A stretch of 64,000 nt of DNA from Candidula unifasciata (taxonomy: Eukaryota > Mollusca > Gastropoda > Stylommatophora > Geomitridae): NCBI GenBank assembly GCA_905116865.2, contig CAJHNH020002084.1:61906-125905 (forward strand). The letters run 5' to 3'. This document shows, piece after piece, positions 1 through 13,700 of this stretch (its first letter is position 1; each line of letters begins with the position of its first letter). A program made the position numbers and the translations under genes. The notes under the pieces are model-generated. The model was given only the letters and a program-made list of their open reading frames with translations. It had not been told where the DNA came from and made no database searches.

Positions 1-19
1 TATAAAATCGAACCGAGTC

Positions 20-340
20 TCTGGAAATGTGGGCATACAGAACAATAGGTCAAATTTCATGGAAACAAAAACAGTCTAATGAAGAGGTTCTGAGGGGACA
101 ACAAATGAGAAGAAAGTTGCTGAAAAAAATAAGGGAGAGACATCTGGGATATTTTGGCAACATTAAATGGCATAATACACTTTGAAGACCATACTGGAGG
201 GAAAGGTCGAAGGCAGGAGTGCAAGAGGTAGGCAAAGATACAAGTGGGAGGACAATATCAAGAGATGGATGGACAGCAGTCTGAAAAGCATGCTGGAGAT
301 CTATTGCAGCCAACCTTCACTGTGGAGACGGCACCTGATT
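20..340 (+). mobile_element. LINE 3' remnant (reverse transcriptase C-terminus)
   Basis: Two frames joined by a frameshift near 180 read RERHLGYFGNIKWHNTL and then GRSARGRQRYKWEDNIKRWM. This is the ...GHI...GRG+R+W..NI pattern at the end of RTE/CR1-like LINE ORFs. Severely 5' truncated. Confidence 0.65.
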
Positions 341-416
341 GACAGCACAACAATAAACTATAGACTGGAAAGAGGGAAAGATTCCAATATACTGACCACT
401 GGGCTTTCATATCTCC

Positions 417-735
417 CTACCAAGCAATATGCTGCATACAGGTTTTCTGTAAACACATCCCCCGTGTGGGTTCCGGGGCCCCATTGTGGGGAAAACAAGA
501 ATAGACCCACTGTCTCCCCAAAAGCATGTCGTAAGAGTTGACTAATTGGGGAGCTTCCTTTGAAGTCGGAGTGCATCTGCCGGAGAGGCAAGGAACCAAC
601 AGTCTGTGTTCAACAGAATGAGATCTGTAAAACTGATGCACACGCAACACTCAGGTTCTGGAGCAGGACTGCAGTTCAGTAGTGGATGAGCAACCAGAAC
701 TTTCCACCAGAGTGTACAGCTGGTGAATGCGAAGA
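417..735 (-). repeat. Interspersed repeat family 2 (SINE-like), copy 1
   Basis: Reversed copy of a repeat of about 270 bp. Its plus-sense hallmarks are CACCAGCTGTAAACTC near the start, CCAGAACTTGAGTTTTG, a CCTTGCCTCTCAGGCAGATG block and CAATGGGGCC at the end. Nine copies occur in the window. No obvious polymerase III A/B boxes are seen. Confidence 0.75.
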
Positions 736-1029
736 AGAAGATGTAGACACATATTTTTCTTAATTTATTCTGCCCATGCTAGCTGTTACATACCAAGCTG
801 TCAAGATTTTTTTTCTTTGTTTTGTTCTTAAATGTGTTACTTTAAGCTAATCTGTACCAGGCTGCATTTGCTGCTCTTGTGCACTGTCTATCCTCTACCA
901 CTAACTGGCATATTGTGTTACTTTTTAATTTAACCTAATTAATTTGTGGCAGTTGGAGAACTACTAAAGACACTGAACAAAAGTTAAAGGCATTTTTCAA
1001 AAGCAATCACCTAAAGAAATTGATCAACA

Positions 1030-1345
1030 TTAAGTGGGACAAGTTTAAGAAAGGTGAAGAAATCAGAGAAATGTCTGGATGGCTGCTTGTTTCAATAGTT
1101 ATAAGAAAAAGAAGATGCAATATACTGGGCATATTGTGAGCAGAAAAGGTCAAAGAACCAATAAACAGTTAATGAAATGGAAGATAAACAGACTGAGGAA
1201 ACAAGAACATAAAAAATAAACCTTTGGATGAATGCTGTTGAGAGAGACCAGGGGGTGCTGGACAGAAATCATCAATGATATCAAAAGTACTGCACAGGAT
1301 AAAACAGAATGGATTACTAAGAGTGTGAGTCCTATGTGTCACATA
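1030..1345 (+). mobile_element. Degenerate LINE 3' remnant
   Basis: Broken frames with QYTGHIVSRKGQRTNKQLMKW and RETRGCWTEIINDI resemble the C-terminal end of a LINE reverse-transcriptase ORF. Several stops and frameshifts; weak evidence. Confidence 0.4.
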
Positions 1346-1444
1346 ATGGCAGGATGATGATAATGAAATAATCTGTCATCAGCTGTCACCTGCAAGAAAT
1401 AACATTTTGTGCCTTTCATTTTCCTTTAATTAATTATACAACCT

Positions 1445-1730
1445 GTATATTCTTTTTGAAGTTCACAAGCTGTAAACTCTGATGGAAAGTTCTGCTTGTT
1501 CGTCCATTTCTGGACTTCAGTCTTGTTCAAGAACTTGAGTTTTGTCTGCACAACCCTTTTACAAATCTGGCTAATTTGTATGCAGAAGGTTGGCCTCTCA
1601 TCTCTCAGGCGGATGTACTCTGACTTTGAAGTAAACACCCTAATTAGTTGCCTTTTACAATGTGCTTGTTAGGAGGCAATGGGTCTATTCCCCCATCCCT
1701 CCAAATGGGGCCTCAGAACCCACACGTTTA
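1445..1730 (+). repeat. Interspersed repeat family 2, copy 2
   Basis: Full-length plus-strand copy starting at the CACAAGCTGTAAACTC block and ending in AATGGGGCCTCAGAACCCAC. It ends only about 20 bases from the HSD17B4 exon at 1748-1832. Confidence 0.75.
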
Positions 1731-1747
1731 TTCTGACAGTCACATAC

Positions 1748-4700
1748 CTTCCAAAACCCTGCTTTCTCATGTGGGGCCAAGCAGCTCTGGTCACAAGGAA
1801 AGATCCTTTCAAATGCACTCGATGGACAATGTCTGAAGAAATAACACACATAATTAGATCTAGTAAAATGAAATAAAATTTATCTCTTTCATGACCATGG
1901 TGATGCCATGGTGTAGTGGCTGGACACTGGCATATGGATCACAAGTTCGTGGGTTCAGGTCCTGATGGAGCCTGACTTTTTATTCTTTCCAAAAATAACC
2001 CTGGCTCCCAGGTAAGCCCAGCCTTAAATAGGTACCAGGTAAAGTCCTGGGAAGTAAAGGCGGCCGGCGTGATGTTGACCTCATCATCCACTGGGTACCG
2101 ATTGGTTTATAAAATATAAGTGTAGCCCTATATGCCCAATACGCCTGAAGGCATGGAAAATGGTCCTTTCACAATCATGGGACACAAGTGTACCATGAGA
2201 TTCTATGAAACGTTATATTTTTGTATTTGTGTGTGTGTGGGTGTGTGAAGATGTTTTATGTTAAATACATTTCTAAAAAGTCACTTTAGGTGTAGCATCA
2301 TGTGCCTCATGCGCATGAGTGTTTTTTTAATGACCAAAAAGTTTATAAAGTTTTGTCATAAATCCTTCTAAACCTGAGAGGATTACTTTAAAATAAAATA
2401 AAAAATCTTTTAATATTAACAGCTGGAACACCCAAACGAAAGGCTACATTTTTTACCTGTTCCTTTTTTTATATCACATTTTCAGCACATGTATTTCTAA
2501 ATATAGTAAAGATTACTTAAACATAAATATTAATAAAATAGACATAACACCAACAGATGTCGATAAACAGGAGGACTTCAATGAGCCTACTACAAAATAA
2601 ACCTACTACACGACAGTTGCCTCAAGCATCATATGAAGATCAATACTGAAAAGACAGAAGTCATGAGCATAAGTAGAGAACAACAGACCACCGACATAAA
2701 GATTCTAGATCACAGCCTAAAACAAGTTCAAGAATTTAAATACTTGGGAAGTATCTTTACATTCAATGGTAAAATAGACAGAGAGATCGAAGCAAGAATC
2801 CAACAAGCCAACAATGTCGCATACCAGCTTGCCCCAATTTTAAAACACCCTGCTGTCCCAGCTGAGATAAAAAGACAAATTATAAATACAATCTTTATAC
2901 CGACATTAGGTTATCAATGTCAGACTTGGACATTAACAAAAGAACATGAGAGAAGACTAACCACCTGTGAAATGAGATGTTTGAGAATGGCTGCGAATAA
3001 AACCAGAAGAGATCGAGTGAGAAACGATGTGATTACAATAACTATTGGAACCATACCCATCGTTAAATTTATTGAGAAGCAAAGAATGAAATGGTTTGGT
3101 CACCTAATGAGAATGGAACCAACGATGCCAGCATCAAGAGCATACAACATGAAAATCGAAACACCAAGAGGCAGGGGAAGACCAAGAAGAATATGGATTG
3201 AAGGAGTCACGAACAACTTGAGACTTCATAACATCACGGCATACGAAGCGACTGAGCGCGCCCTGGCTCGGTTGCCGATCATCTGATAGACTGCGACGCC
3301 TAGTGGCACAAGCAGATTTTGACAAAAGAAGAAGACTTAAACATATCTCGATGCACAGCTTATGTGTAGCATAATGAAAACATATTTTTGACCCCCCCCC
3401 CCCCCCTAAAAAGTATAACAAAGTATTTATTAACCTTTCAGGAGAAGAATATGATAACACTAAGATATAAAATGACTTTATTAGGGCTCTATTTAGCACA
3501 ACATAAAACAATATTTATACAGTGGAACCTTGCTTAACGAGCATAATAATTCGTTCCAGAATCATACTCGTTAAGTGAAACACTTGTTATGCGTAAAATA
3601 TTTCTTATAGAAATAAATGTAAAATACGTTAATGCGTTCCATGTAAAAAAAAATGCTCCAAAATGCTTTGTGTAACGTTTATTCAAAGAAAATGATATAC
3701 ATATTGTTAACGAGAGTGGATCATCTTCATCTTTTCTTCAAACGCGGAATAAACTCACCGGGAATGCGAATTCGATTTGGAGAAAAAAATACCTTAATAA
3801 TTATGATACATAGCGAATTATTTATTTTTGTTTACTAGAAAAATGTCCAGAGACATATGTTTTTGCCGACGCTTTACAATTTTGCAAAAATGCGACACAG
3901 CATTTTCATTATATAAATTTGCAACGCGCATAGCTACTTCCTTATTAGGGTGATGCTTCTCAATGTAAGATGCAACAGTTTGCCATGCTTTCAGCATTTC
4001 TCTTTTTTCGCCAGAAGATTGTTGCTTTTTTGTTACCTCCTCCTCTGACAAACTTTCCTTCCAAACTTTTTGCTGTGAAACACAATGCAATTCCATAAGC
4101 TCTTGGGTGGTCACTCTTGGCTGTGCTCTTCCACAAGCTCTTCGATATCACTGTTATCCACCTACAATCCCATGATAGTGGCCAAAGACACAATCTCGTT
4201 GACTACAGGTTCCGCAGGTACTGTCTCGGACCCCTCAAAGTCACAAATCGACAACGCTTTCCAGCCAAAGCTTCTTCCAAGCAGAAGTTAGGGTTGTCTT
4301 GGTAACCCCTTCCCCCGCCGTGTCAATCATCTTGAGGCAGGCAACGATGTGGAAGTGATTTTTTCAAAACTCTTTGAGAATGAGGTTGGTCCCTTTAGTC
4401 ACCTGAAAACAATGCTCGAAAAGTGCTTTAGTGTAAAGCTTCTTAAAGTTAGAAATAACTTGCTGGTCCATGGGCTGGAGTAACGGAGTGGTGTCGGGAG
4501 GCAGAAACTGAATCTTGAGGAAATTAAATTTTTTAGGGAGGTCATCTTGTAGGCCTGGAGGATTCATGTACATATATCACAACAAAACACAGGTTTGAGA
4601 AAATGTGTGATCACAAGCGACACTACGATACAACTGGAACGAGTGCTGATCACAGATTGATGTAACATGCGCACAATTCGGGACTTCCCCTCTCCTCGCC

Positions 4701-7700
4701 ACTCGTTATGCGAAACGTCGCTCGTTAAGCAAGTCATTTTTTACAATTTATTTTGCTCGTTATGCGAATTACTCGTTATGAGAGGTACTCGTTAAGTGAG
4801 GTTCTACTGTACATGAAAAATCATGGGCGTATGGAATTTTATGGGGGACGTATTTCTGTGGACAAAAAGCATTGCAATTTGCAAGTCTGTATTAGGCTGG
4901 CATTAACAAAAATAACAAAAAAATAACCTCACCTGTCTTGGACTACTGTTGCCTATCTTTACTCTGCTACAGACCATTATTAATCCATATGTTTATTGCT
5001 ATAATGTCAAAACGTTTTAATTCAGAAAGAGTTAACATTTGTATGTGATTATGAAGAAAACTATTAACATAAGGGGTGTTACTTGGTATAGAATGAATTC
5101 AGCAGCAAATATTATTTATGCAGCTTACAATGCGAATAAAGTGATAAAGGCACATCGATGAACTGTCTGGACACATTTGGAATCATTGCAAAACATTTTA
5201 AATTGTCCATTCTAATTTTTTTTTTAAAGCAGTTGAAAAATGTTTTACCCCAGTCTTCCTCACTCAGCCTGGCAAATGTCTTGTCTCTTAAAATGCCAGC
5301 ATTGTTAACCACAACATCTGCAAAACAAGAAAAAAAATGTTTCAATAAATTAAAAAAATAAATAAATAAAAAGTTCGATAAATAATGTGTACAAGAACCA
5401 CAAACTTCAGTTTAAATAAACCCCCCAAAAAACCATCATAATATTAATTACTAATGGTATTTGAAAAACAAAAACAAAAAAATCAGATAGTAGCATACAA
5501 AGAGTCTTTGGCATGAATGCGAGTCATTCTGGGTTGCACCAGAGACACCCCAGTGGTATGTATGTGATACATCCTTGGTTTGCCGATGGTTGCAGTTCAG
5601 TGTCAAGAGGCAAAAGAAGTGCTTTGGGTTTCTTAGCAAAAGTTAATGGTTGACATTTGGTGCAGGAGAGCCTAGCATATGATACCATAACATCCAGCTT
5701 AAGAATGGAGGTGAAGGCGGTCACTGCAGCCTTCCGCTAGCTAGAGAACACGACACACACACACATCGTGATTGTAACTGACTCAGAAAGAATGCCGAGG
5801 AAGATCAGGACAGGCATGCTTTGTGCAGAGTGGCATGCCTCGCTGCGGAAGACACGGGTGAGGAGTATTGTCTGGAATTTTTCACCAGGTTATGCTGGTG
5901 TGTTGGGAAATGAACAGGCGGACAGACTGGCTGGCTCTGCACAGCTTGGTGGAAGACTGGTGCATGATGAGGCAGACATGGTTAGTGCCTTGTGGGAGAG
6001 CTTGTTCAGTTCGGAGGAGCAGATGGATCACCAGTCTGGTGAGATTGATGCAGCTGGGAGTGACGAGAGGTTCTGGCAGATGCTCGAGGCTCAGAGGAAG
6101 GGCAAGACGGACGTTTAATCAGAATGCTATTGGCATTATTAGTATCGGAACTCTTCACTGGCGGCTGAAGATGGGGATGGAGTGCTTATGGGAATGCCCC
6201 AAGTGCTGTGATGTTGGTTCTTGAATCAAGGGGGGGGGGGGGGGGGGTGTCAGACACACACGTATGATTCTCTTCAGGCACACCGTCTTGCAAATTATAT
6301 AAATGCAGAGCACCTCAGTAATATAACTAATGTATCATAAATATTTTTTATGGATGTGAAAATTTGCTTTACTCACCAATTCTTCCATATGCATCTAAAG
6401 CTGTCTGCACAACTTTGTCACCATTTTCTACAGAATCTGAAAACATTTAATATCTCATATGCTCAAACAACAAGAAATATAAAAGCCTACAATACTAGGA
6501 ATTTTATTTTCATAGAAATAATACAAACTTGTTCATGTTTTCATAAATTATTGAGGATGGGGACAGCTTCAGAGGTTACAATTTTCTTCTGTTACTTGGT
6601 TCGCCTAATGATCCAGACTGCAGATTTTTTTTTTTTTTTTAAAGTTAGAAAAGATAGTTTACTTGTCCAGATTATAAGATAGTGAACTTTATGAGAGCCT
6701 CTGCAAACACTTCTTGAATCCCTCAACAGTATAAAACAATAACAGTAGGACAAACTTAAACACTGAAAAACATTCGCTTGCGGGATGAATATTTCTAGCA
6801 TGTGTGGTTCTGGTGTACACATATTTGGATTTACTTGAGTGCTATGGAGTTCATGCACTGTACTGAAATTCTCTGTGTGATCTATAAGTTGAGATATTTA
6901 TGGAGATATCCCTTGAATATGTGTAAAGTAAAAGTTATGCTTAACATACACCAAAGAATATTTGAGTTATAGTTTAAAAAACACAAAACAGAGTTCAATT
7001 AGAATCTAGAAAACAACATAAGTTTGGTAAAAGAATACCTGCATACTAAGATTATTACTGGTCACCTAATATGAAGATGGATGTCACATTTAACTGCCAA
7101 GTAAACACGTATTAAGACAATAATATTTTTTTTTTTTAATCTACTCAACATTTTGAACTTTGCCCTCACTGTACCACTATTTATATGGCAGCGTGTGACC
7201 TTGCCCGATAACCCTCAGATGACTAGGCTTGTCATGGCCAGGGCATGCAGTCAGCCTATTAGCCTTGTAAACATAAGTGCATCTTTTGTCCATGTAATGC
7301 TCAGTCTCATTTTTGGTGTTAACTTCAGTTTTCAGAAGGGCTGTTTTCTCATGCTGATTGCGGTGGCCACGCTTGTAGCCAGTGAAAACAGCTTTACTGT
7401 AGAGCCTGCAAGATTTCTTGGGTCTATTTGCTGTAGCCTGAGACTCTGCCATTTTTACACCTCACATTTGTAGTTTGCAATAAAAGGTTTAGACACAGGT
7501 ATGTGACCTGAGGATTATGCTACTGGCTTGGCTATGTGAAGCCATTCTCACAGAAAACAATGTATTAGTCAATGTGTTAATTCTTAATGGTTTGGACAAA
7601 AAGCACGTTCTGTAGATTCCTTATCAACGCTGAATTAAAAGAAATGCCGATGTTAAAAACAAATCCAAAGGATAAATAAACACAATATTATGATTCCAAG

Positions 7701-10700
7701 AAAATTCATTAGCGATTAAAACTTTGCAGCATTCACTAAGCACTTACCGTAATTAGCCACAGCTTTACCACCCTTTGATACAATCTCATTCACCACATCA
7801 TCTGCTGCTTTAGAGCCTCTTCCTTCCCCAAAAGCACTACCACCAAGATCATTCACTACGAAGAAAACAATCAGATATAATGTTAGGTTAATCAAAACTA
7901 CCAAAATAGGGCAGACTGATACTAGGCTAAGCTTGAACACAAGCAAATGACTACAGAGCCACCCCCACCCCCCTCCCACCCCCAAAGCCAATTCAAACAG
8001 TAAAGTGAAAGATCCTTTGCAGGTGTGATTTCTGAGCTAAAAGAGAAGATGGGGTGCTTTGTATCATAGTCCCTCTACAGATAGTACACTTATACCCAGT
8101 TGAGACAAAGGTAACTGCACCAGTCTGCTCACACAAACTCATTTCAGATTTCAGGAAAACTAAAACACAGTGAATCAGACCTACCAGTGAAAACTTAAGT
8201 TTCTCACAGAATTCTAAATCAGCCAATGAGATTCATAGTAGTATTAGAAAAGTGACACTGACTGTATAATAGTTAACTGTAGCAGCAGTTGTCTCAAGGA
8301 AAAATGTAGAAAAGGGACTTCACTGTTTGCATTTCTTTTCTCCCGCCAACCTTACATTTTTTAGTAAGGACACAAGATGTCTGATACACAGACCAGTCAT
8401 TTTACACTTGGGAGCTACTGAATAGGAGATCAGAACACCTATGGATCTGTCCACAGGGACTATGACATCCTCACTAATCACAGATTCTACAGAGACTATC
8501 AGATACAGCTAGTAATCAAACATAAACAATATATTTGTCTGTAAGTCCCTACGCAGAATAGTTTTAGATATCACAAAATTAAAAGTACAGAAAGGAATCA
8601 ATCACTGGAATGGTAAAAAGGAAAATCTAAACCTGCACAATCAAAGTTTCTCTTACATAGATAAACAAAAAATGATATTCTCAAGTGGTGATAAGTTAGT
8701 GAAAGTGAGTATCTAATAAACATAAAAAAATTACATAAGTCGGGGATCTCTTTGGTGAAACCATTTGCTATGTACTCTGAAGGTTGTGGGTTCAATTTTG
8801 GACTCTGCCCCTTGATTCACAAGTGCAGGTGTTTCAGAGATCTATGAAGGACACTGCTGAAACTATGGAGTTTGTGCAGTGCTTTCATGGGTGACCAGCT
8901 GCTCTATGGAGAAAAACTGAGACACATGAGATTAAATCCAGTGCAACAAACTCAATCCTCTTGCCCTTAAAGCTTTTCAAAACAAAAAAAAATAACTTAA
9001 GTATACAGGTATAGCGGGCACCTGTGGCATAGGAAATGCGAAAGAACTTTGTAATTCCAAGGCGCTGGGCTTGATTACAGCTGCTCGCGATGTGGCAGTT
9101 GACTGCCTTGTGCTGGCTTTGACGGTGGTATCATTCAGAAGAAACTACTATATGTAACACCGTCTAATGAAATTACAAACTGTCAAAAAATGCTTGGTTG
9201 GTTCTACAATGTTCTTTCAATGAATTACAACTAACTTTAACACACTAAAACGGCAAGGATAATAAAATGCGACCTAGTGAATCACAATAAATAAAATTTT
9301 TATAAACAAAAATTCCTAATAAAATTTATATGAAACATTTAAAAATAAAAATAAAGTCTTGCTTACCAACAACAGATGCTCCTCGCTCAGCAAAAGCTAA
9401 AGCATAAGCTCGTCCCAAGCCTACAAGAAATCAGAAAGATATAAATAAATGTAAATTCATTATTACACTTTAACTCTTAGGACACCGAGCCTCATAAAGT
9501 GCTCAAGAGAAAACTATTTCACATTTACTTCTAAATTCTTCACATTCACCAGCTGTAAACTCTGGTGGAACATTTTGGTTGTTTGTTCACTTCTGGGATT
9601 TAATCTTGTTCCACAACTTGAGTTTTGATTGCACATTAATTATATTCCAGCATTTGTTATCTCCCTTCTAGAAAACTGGTATCCGCACACGGCTCAGTGG
9701 CACTTCAATCTAAAACAATGATTTTTACAGTCATGTTTCAATATGTATTCCCAAACAGCAGCTTTTCAACAAAATTTTGTTTAAACATGGACATTTAACA
9801 AGTGAAATAAATGGAGGAGAGAGCTAACATGGTGTGGTGGCTAGATACTTGCCTGCGGATTGGAAGGTAGTGGATTCAGGCTGTGATGGAGCCAGACTTT
9901 AAAAAAAAAAAAATGACGTTGACTCTTAGGTCGACACAGCCTAGAGTGGGTTTAAGTGTAGTCCTGGGAAGTAAAGGCTGCCAGCGTGATGCTGGCCATA
10001 TCACCCACCCCGTGTCAATTTGGTCTATACAATATAGGTCTAATCCTATAGGTCCAATATATCTGAAGGCATGGAAAAGAGTCTTTTCTTGTACTTTACT
10101 TATAAATGGAAGAGGTGGAATATAGTGAAACTGCTGTTATATGCAAAGTTTAAAAAGCTAGGTAACACTAAAAGTATAAGTAAGACTTATTTTCCTTCTT
10201 TGGTTGCCTTAACAACATGTTCAGGGGGAATGTAAGTATCATCTGATGTGTCCTGTAAAAAAAAAAGTTTCACTGACAAAAAATTTTTTTTTATATACTG
10301 AACTTTTAGCAGGAATTACTGTGGGCAGCAGACAATTTAGAAATTAAATTTAAAAACAACACCCTGAGACAAACAGAGGAATTGAAGTATTTGGGAGCAA
10401 TTTTTACACCCGACTGGACAGAGAAATTAGTTCCAGATGTGCCAAAGCTAATCAAGTAATGGGTCAACTATCTCCCCTGTTGACACACAAGCAGATACCT
10501 CGGAGTATTAAAGTGAATCTTATCAGAACTATTTTTTGGCCAACACTATGCTATCAATGCCAAACGTGGACACTCACATCCTCCAATAAACATAAAATTG
10601 TGACAACAGAGATGAAATGCCTTAGAAGAGCTGCAGGAGTTTCAAGGAAAGACAGAATACGAAATCATGAAATCAGACGAATGCTAGGAATAAAGCCAGT

Positions 10701-13700
10701 CTTACAGGTCATCAAAGAACAACAAATGAAGTGGTTTGGACACCTAACAAGAATGCCCTGGTACTATCCGCCACAGTGAGCCACACTAAAACGTTACAAT
10801 GGGTATAGAGTGAGTGGAAGACCTCGGAAAAGATGGAGTGATGGCATTACGAACAGCCTTACAGAAATGAACATCAGTCTTAATAGTGCTCTTGACAGAG
10901 CTTATCAACGAACATTACATCTTCCCCCGACATTTCGATGAGGTGCAAGGTGGAAGAGAAGAAGAAGAAGAAGAAGTAAAAGCAGCCAGTGTGATATTGA
11001 TGAAAAAAGCCATTTGTTGCTTGATTGGTATAAATGTGACCAGCATCATATACCATTATGCCTCAGGTCATAGACAAGTTCCTTTACTCTACTTACTATC
11101 TCTGTATTTAAATAGCTAGTTAGTACATTCTCTGAGGAAGGGAGAACAGATCAGGAAATCTAAATAAGATGCCAGTGAGCCAGTGCGCTCATATGCCAAC
11201 TGGCACCGTTATTAAGACATCCAAACATGCTTGAGCTACACATAAAAAGATCTGATGTGAAAGCAAGAGGTCCCTATAGGAGAATGTGGACTGATGACAT
11301 TGAAGAGCTTTTACATCGACACGGAATGATAATAGCCACTGCTGCCCACCAAGCAATGGATCACAAAGTGTTCCTCCCCAAATGGAAATTGACAGCGATG
11401 TTAGTTGACATATTTGGTTTCTAACAGAATATCTATGTCTAAGCCATGTTCCTTGATTAGTTTTTGTACCCAGTTTACTATTTCTTGATGACTCTGTTGA
11501 CTCAGCCAATAGAACTGCAATAGTGATGCTCAACTAAAACTGCATAGTCAGTGTAAATTATGCAGTAAATGATTTTCTGTCAGAATCAACAACTGATTAT
11601 GTGTTGGGACATATTCTCTGCATCAATAAAGAACATAAACACGGATAATTTATGTTCTTTACGTCTAAATACTGAATGAAAGTGGATAATACATGTTTTT
11701 TCGCACACTTCTCTTCACAAAGAACAATGAACAGACATGACAATAATATACTCACACCTCATATCTTTGTTTATACCATTCAGAGATTATATACATTTAC
11801 CTATCTTACTGTGCTATTAGTTTCAAGAATAAATGTATCATCCAGCTATTTTTTCCATTAGTTCCTATTTCATCTAGGCCTTTAGTTAATTTATTTCAGA
11901 TACTACCAGTGTAATCTGTCACAATAACACACAACTAATGCATTATGACCCTTCAGACCAGGCATGAGGAATGTCCACCAGCCCACTCTGATCATTTAAG
12001 GCTAGCTAAATTGTTTTGGGTAGCCATAACAAGACCATCATTAATTACATGTCTAATCAAATTTAGCAGGCTAATTTGTTTTGTTCTTATAATTTTGTAA
12101 GACCTGCGAATGTTGTTATAAATATTAAATGTTAGGTCTCTCAAGCACTGAAGCACACTAGCTGTTCCCCCTCTGGGAGTCTCTGGGATCTAACCGTGTG
12201 AGTACTTCTACTTATGGGGTGACAGGGTGAATCAGGTGGTAATTCTTCTGATCTAAAAAAAAATAACGATTCTACAGTCAAGACCAGTACCAAAGAGGCA
12301 CGCCCTCACCCTGCAACCTCTCCTTGCTCCTAAAAGAAACCTTAGGCCGAATGTAGCAAAAAGCTGTTGGATATGCAGTCACAACCACGGTTGTCTAGTC
12401 AGTGGAAGGCGTGGTGCCAGGCGTATGGATTCCTTCAGGACACCCCATGCTAGTAGACAATACATTATTAATACTAGGGTGACCTTACTTCCTGCAATCA
12501 CAGAATTTTTGCTTTGAATTCTGTACCTAAAAAAAAAAAAAATTTAAACTGGAACTATGCAGTGCATGCTCGATACCATCTTCAATGGTTAATGAAGAAA
12601 AGGTGAAGAGAAAAAGACAAAGATATGGAGTGAAAAGGTGTAGTCTACACTACAGAAACAGGAGAGCAATAGAGTTTGTAGTTATGTTAACATCAGGCAA
12701 TAAAACTACGCCCTCAAGATTTACACACACACACATAAAAATCATAAATCTGCATTTAATGTAATACAATTATCATTTAAACTTTTTTTTTTTTAAATTG
12801 CATCCATCATCCATCAACTCTTTGAATCCCAAGGAACCCATCACCCACAAATTGGTTACTACCCAGGGACCAAATCGGTGCATGACACTTACAGGTTATT
12901 AATTTGCCACTGAACAGCGTAAAAATACTAAACGCACAATTGAAAATTCCTCTCCAGTTCCTTGTGTTCGATACTACATGCGTTGACTATCAGCTTTATT
13001 TGGAAACGTCCTTAAGAGCCTAAAATAAGTATGCCTGAGAGGTTTACTGAGTTACTAAGTCGATCAGTATTTTACAAACATCCCACAGGATTTACGGCTG
13101 TAGAAGCCTCAAATTTAATAAAAACACATATGTATCAGATTGAACTGAAATTAGATGGAGAAAGATGCAAAGTAAACTTGTTTCAGTCACTGACAGAGTC
13201 AAACTCTGACGAGGTATAGTCTGAATATATACCTTATGATGATGATAAAATCAGCTGGTTCAAAGAGAATAAATATTGTGAAAAAAGCAATTTTTTTTTC
13301 AGTGTCAGTTATTGCTATTACCCTTTTATTTAGGAACATAGCTACAAAATTACAGGCAAATTTAGTGTCATATAAACTTCATTTTGTGGGAAGAGTCTAA
13401 TTGTTTTGGAAAGTCAACTCTCTTTACTAAACAACGGTGCTCTGTTGTGATGCTACAAAAGCTTCTCTGGAACAAGATCTAATGTACAAATTAAGTTAAT
13501 ATTTTACTTATACATTACTATGTGGTTCATGTTTAGGCTATCCTCCAAATAACGGGCACAAAACACCCTAACAGAGCCTCAGTCACGTGTCAATTGCACT
13601 TCCAGCGACTTAATTTGCGGTTTTCTTGCCACTGCCATGGATTGGGGCTAAACTAGATGGCTGGGACTCACGAGCAGCAGCTTCCGCATCTCCTGCAGCT

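Noticed and set aside
1900..1990. Functional tRNA genes at the many A/B-box-like heads
   Set aside because: The heads do not fold into complete tRNAs as far as I can judge by eye and are always followed by the same SINE bodies.
2633..3286. A 217-residue host gene
   Set aside because: The motifs are those of a LINE reverse-transcriptase C-terminus, and similar fragments recur at 10310 and 42385.
12140..12480. A possible additional gene or element in the GC-richer patch
   Set aside because: No frame, splice-consistent similarity, repeat boundary or recurrence elsewhere in the window could be found.
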